This document shows positions 63,146 to 64,000 of a DNA stretch of 64,000 bases, in pieces (positions within the stretch are counted from its first letter, which is position 1; every line of letters starts with the position of its first letter). Under the pieces are notes generated by a model. It worked only from the letters and a program-made list of their open reading frames with translations, searched no databases and was not told the DNA's origin. A program made the translations under genes and the position numbers. This DNA comes from a virus, in IMG/VR virus record IMGVR_UViG_3300025326_000023, positions 1 to 64,000 of that record; one strand, given 5' to 3'.

Positions 63146-63673
63146 TCAGGCGGCTGCCTGAATATCGTCGCTGCTGGGAATCAGGCGAATCTTGTGATCG
63201 GCGTCCACGTTGGTGGTGGTCTGGCCGCTGCCGTTGAGCCAGACCAGGCAGCCGTAGCGGGCCGCCGGGCGGAACCAGCCGGGCTGCACCAGGCCGCGCT
63301 GCGGGCCGGCGTTGTTCACGAGCACCAGCGAACCGAGGAAATCGAGCTGTTTGACGCTGTTGGCCGCATCGCTGCTGTAGCCGGTGTAGGCGGCGTCTGC
63401 GCCCGTCAGGTTAGCCTGGTTGTTGGTGCCGGCGGTGGCGTTGTCGCTGTAGCCCATCCAGAGGTCCATCGTCAGGCCGGCGGTGGGCGCCGAGCCAAAC
63501 TTGTTGATGCACTCGACTCGCCAATCCTGGTCCCAGGCCGCGCCGAAGTCGATCTTGTCGGACTGCCGGTAGGTGGCGGTGGCCAAGTTTTTCATGGTCA
63601 GCACGTGGGTATCGCTGTTGGTGCCCAGGGTGATGATCGTGCCGGCTTTGCGTTTGACGGTTTGGGTGGTCAT
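63146..63673 (-). CDS. Beta-rich structural protein
   Basis: The 175-residue protein starts MTTQTVKRKAGTIITLGTNSDTHVLTMKNLATATYRQSDKIDFGAAWDQDWRVECI and ends GQTTTNVDADHKIRLIPSSDDIQAAA. It is Ser/Thr/Gly-rich with alternating strands, as in tail or decoration proteins. No motif identifies it. Its neighbours are an 81-residue small protein and the next tail gene, with a 38-bp gap. Confidence 0.6.
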   Translation of the reverse strand: MTTQTVKRKAGTIITLGTNSDTHVLTMKNLATATYRQSDKIDFGAAWDQDWRVECINKFGSAPTAGLTMDLWMGYSDNATAGTNNQANLTGADAAYTGYSSDAANSVKQLDFLGSLVLVNNAGPQRGLVQPGWFRPAARYGCLVWLNGSGQTTTNVDADHKIRLIPSSDDIQAAA

Positions 63674-63674
63674 G

Positions 63675-63920
63675 CTACAGTTCCCGCGCTACTTTAAGTT
63701 GGTCGTACTGTTCGATGGCGTCTTCCACCGCGTCCCAGGGCCGGGCGCCGCGCCCGGTGAACAGGTTATCGCCCGGCGGCGGGCGCCAATCGCAGCACCA
63801 GATTTTTGCCTCGGACTCGAACCGCCGCAGGCACACGTCGCCGTCCATGGTCTCCAACATTCGGCACCAGACGGTCGAACAGGACGGGTCCGCCTTGAAC
63901 GCCTTCTGAGGCCCGGACAT
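63675..63920 (-). CDS. Small Cys/Trp-containing hypothetical protein
   Basis: The 81-residue protein starts MSGPQKAFKADPSCSTVWCRMLETMDGDVCLRRFESEAKIWCCDWRPPPGDNLFTGRGARPWD. It has several cysteines and tryptophans and a helical end (AVEDAIEQYDQLKVAREL). I know no family for it. It follows a GGAG site. It lies just upstream of the beta-rich structural gene. Confidence 0.55.
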   Translation of the reverse strand: MSGPQKAFKADPSCSTVWCRMLETMDGDVCLRRFESEAKIWCCDWRPPPGDNLFTGRGARPWDAVEDAIEQYDQLKVAREL

Positions 63921-63931
63921 CTCCGCATCTC

Positions 63932-64000
63932 CTACGGCCCCCAGATTCTGGCTAAGTAGCTAGCGCCGAGCGCCACCAGCAGCGCGATGACGACAACCGC
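63932..64000 (-). CDS. C-terminal end of a membrane protein (partial)
   Basis: Twenty-two codons and a TAG stop are visible: AVVVIALLVALGASYLARIW then GP. This is a membrane-spanning segment at the very end of a gene that continues beyond the window. The reading frame ends 12 bp before the start of the 81-residue protein, as in a shared operon. Confidence 0.5.
   Translation of the reverse strand, partial: AVVVIALLVALGASYLARIWGP

Overview
The window looks like the genome, or most of it, of a tailed double-stranded DNA phage or prophage (roughly 65% GC by eye) from a planctomycete-like host. Virion genes are recognisable by order and sequence: scaffold, major capsid protein, small and large terminase subunits, portal, head-tail connectors, tail proteins and a LamG fibre. 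The host guess rests on a DUF1580-like protein, two free ClpC N-domain proteins of planctomycete type, and several intergenic repeat families that I recall from planctomycete genomes (recall, not searched). A tyrosine integrase and a Cro/CI-type repressor suggest a temperate life. The first 46 bases are pure G, most likely a sequencing artefact, so the left end is an assembly end. The right end cuts a membrane-protein gene.

Layout. 0.1-2.1 kb (-): small early-type genes, including a PD-(D/E)XK-like protein and a DUF1580-like DNA-binding protein. 2.3-20.2 kb (+): head module with scaffold, major capsid protein, decoration-like protein, TerS, TerL (with intein), portal, connectors and a 1.6-kaa internal virion protein (with intein). 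One antisense recombinase-like gene interrupts it. 20.2-27.5 kb (-): a compact Cas12/TnpB-like effector, an eight-repeat CRISPR array, a zinc-ribbon gene, small genes, a holin-like gene, integrase, a phosphoribosyltransferase-HAD fusion and a repressor. 27.6-28.0 kb (+): two small genes divergent from the repressor. 28.0-31.7 kb (-): polyvalent or internal virion proteins. 32.0-47.4 kb (-): a surface-glycan cargo module with glycosyltransferases, a fucosyltransferase-like enzyme, sulfotransferases, FkbM-like methyltransferases and a GDP-mannose-3,5-epimerase-like enzyme (with intein), mixed with two ClpC N-domain proteins, a sigma region 4 protein and a second phosphoribosyltransferase-HAD fusion. 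47.4-64 kb (-): tail and adhesin module.

The most unusual system is at 20.3-22.6 kb. A 453-residue RuvC-family protein shows the bridge-helix and RuvC-II (E367) signature of TnpB/Cas12. It lacks a recognisable RuvC-I GxDxG motif and the usual zinc ribbon. It sits directly downstream of a CRISPR array of eight 36-bp repeats and seven spacers of 35-41 bp. No cas1, cas2 or other cas gene is visible. Degenerate copies of the repeat also lie inside and just after the 3' end of the effector gene, where they encode its C-terminus and stop codon. The gene upstream of the array likewise ends inside the first repeat, at the same stop position. This resembles a TnpB/omega-RNA to CRISPR intermediate, or a nuclease-inactive DNA-binding type V system.

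Two other themes run through the window. Three genes carry inteins with homing-endonuclease motifs, two of them at active-site positions; the TerL intein has the features of a rare class 3 intein. About 24 intergenic junctions carry fold-back arrays of short ATGA-containing units, which in many genes supply the start codon, N-terminal peptide, C-terminal peptide or stop codon.
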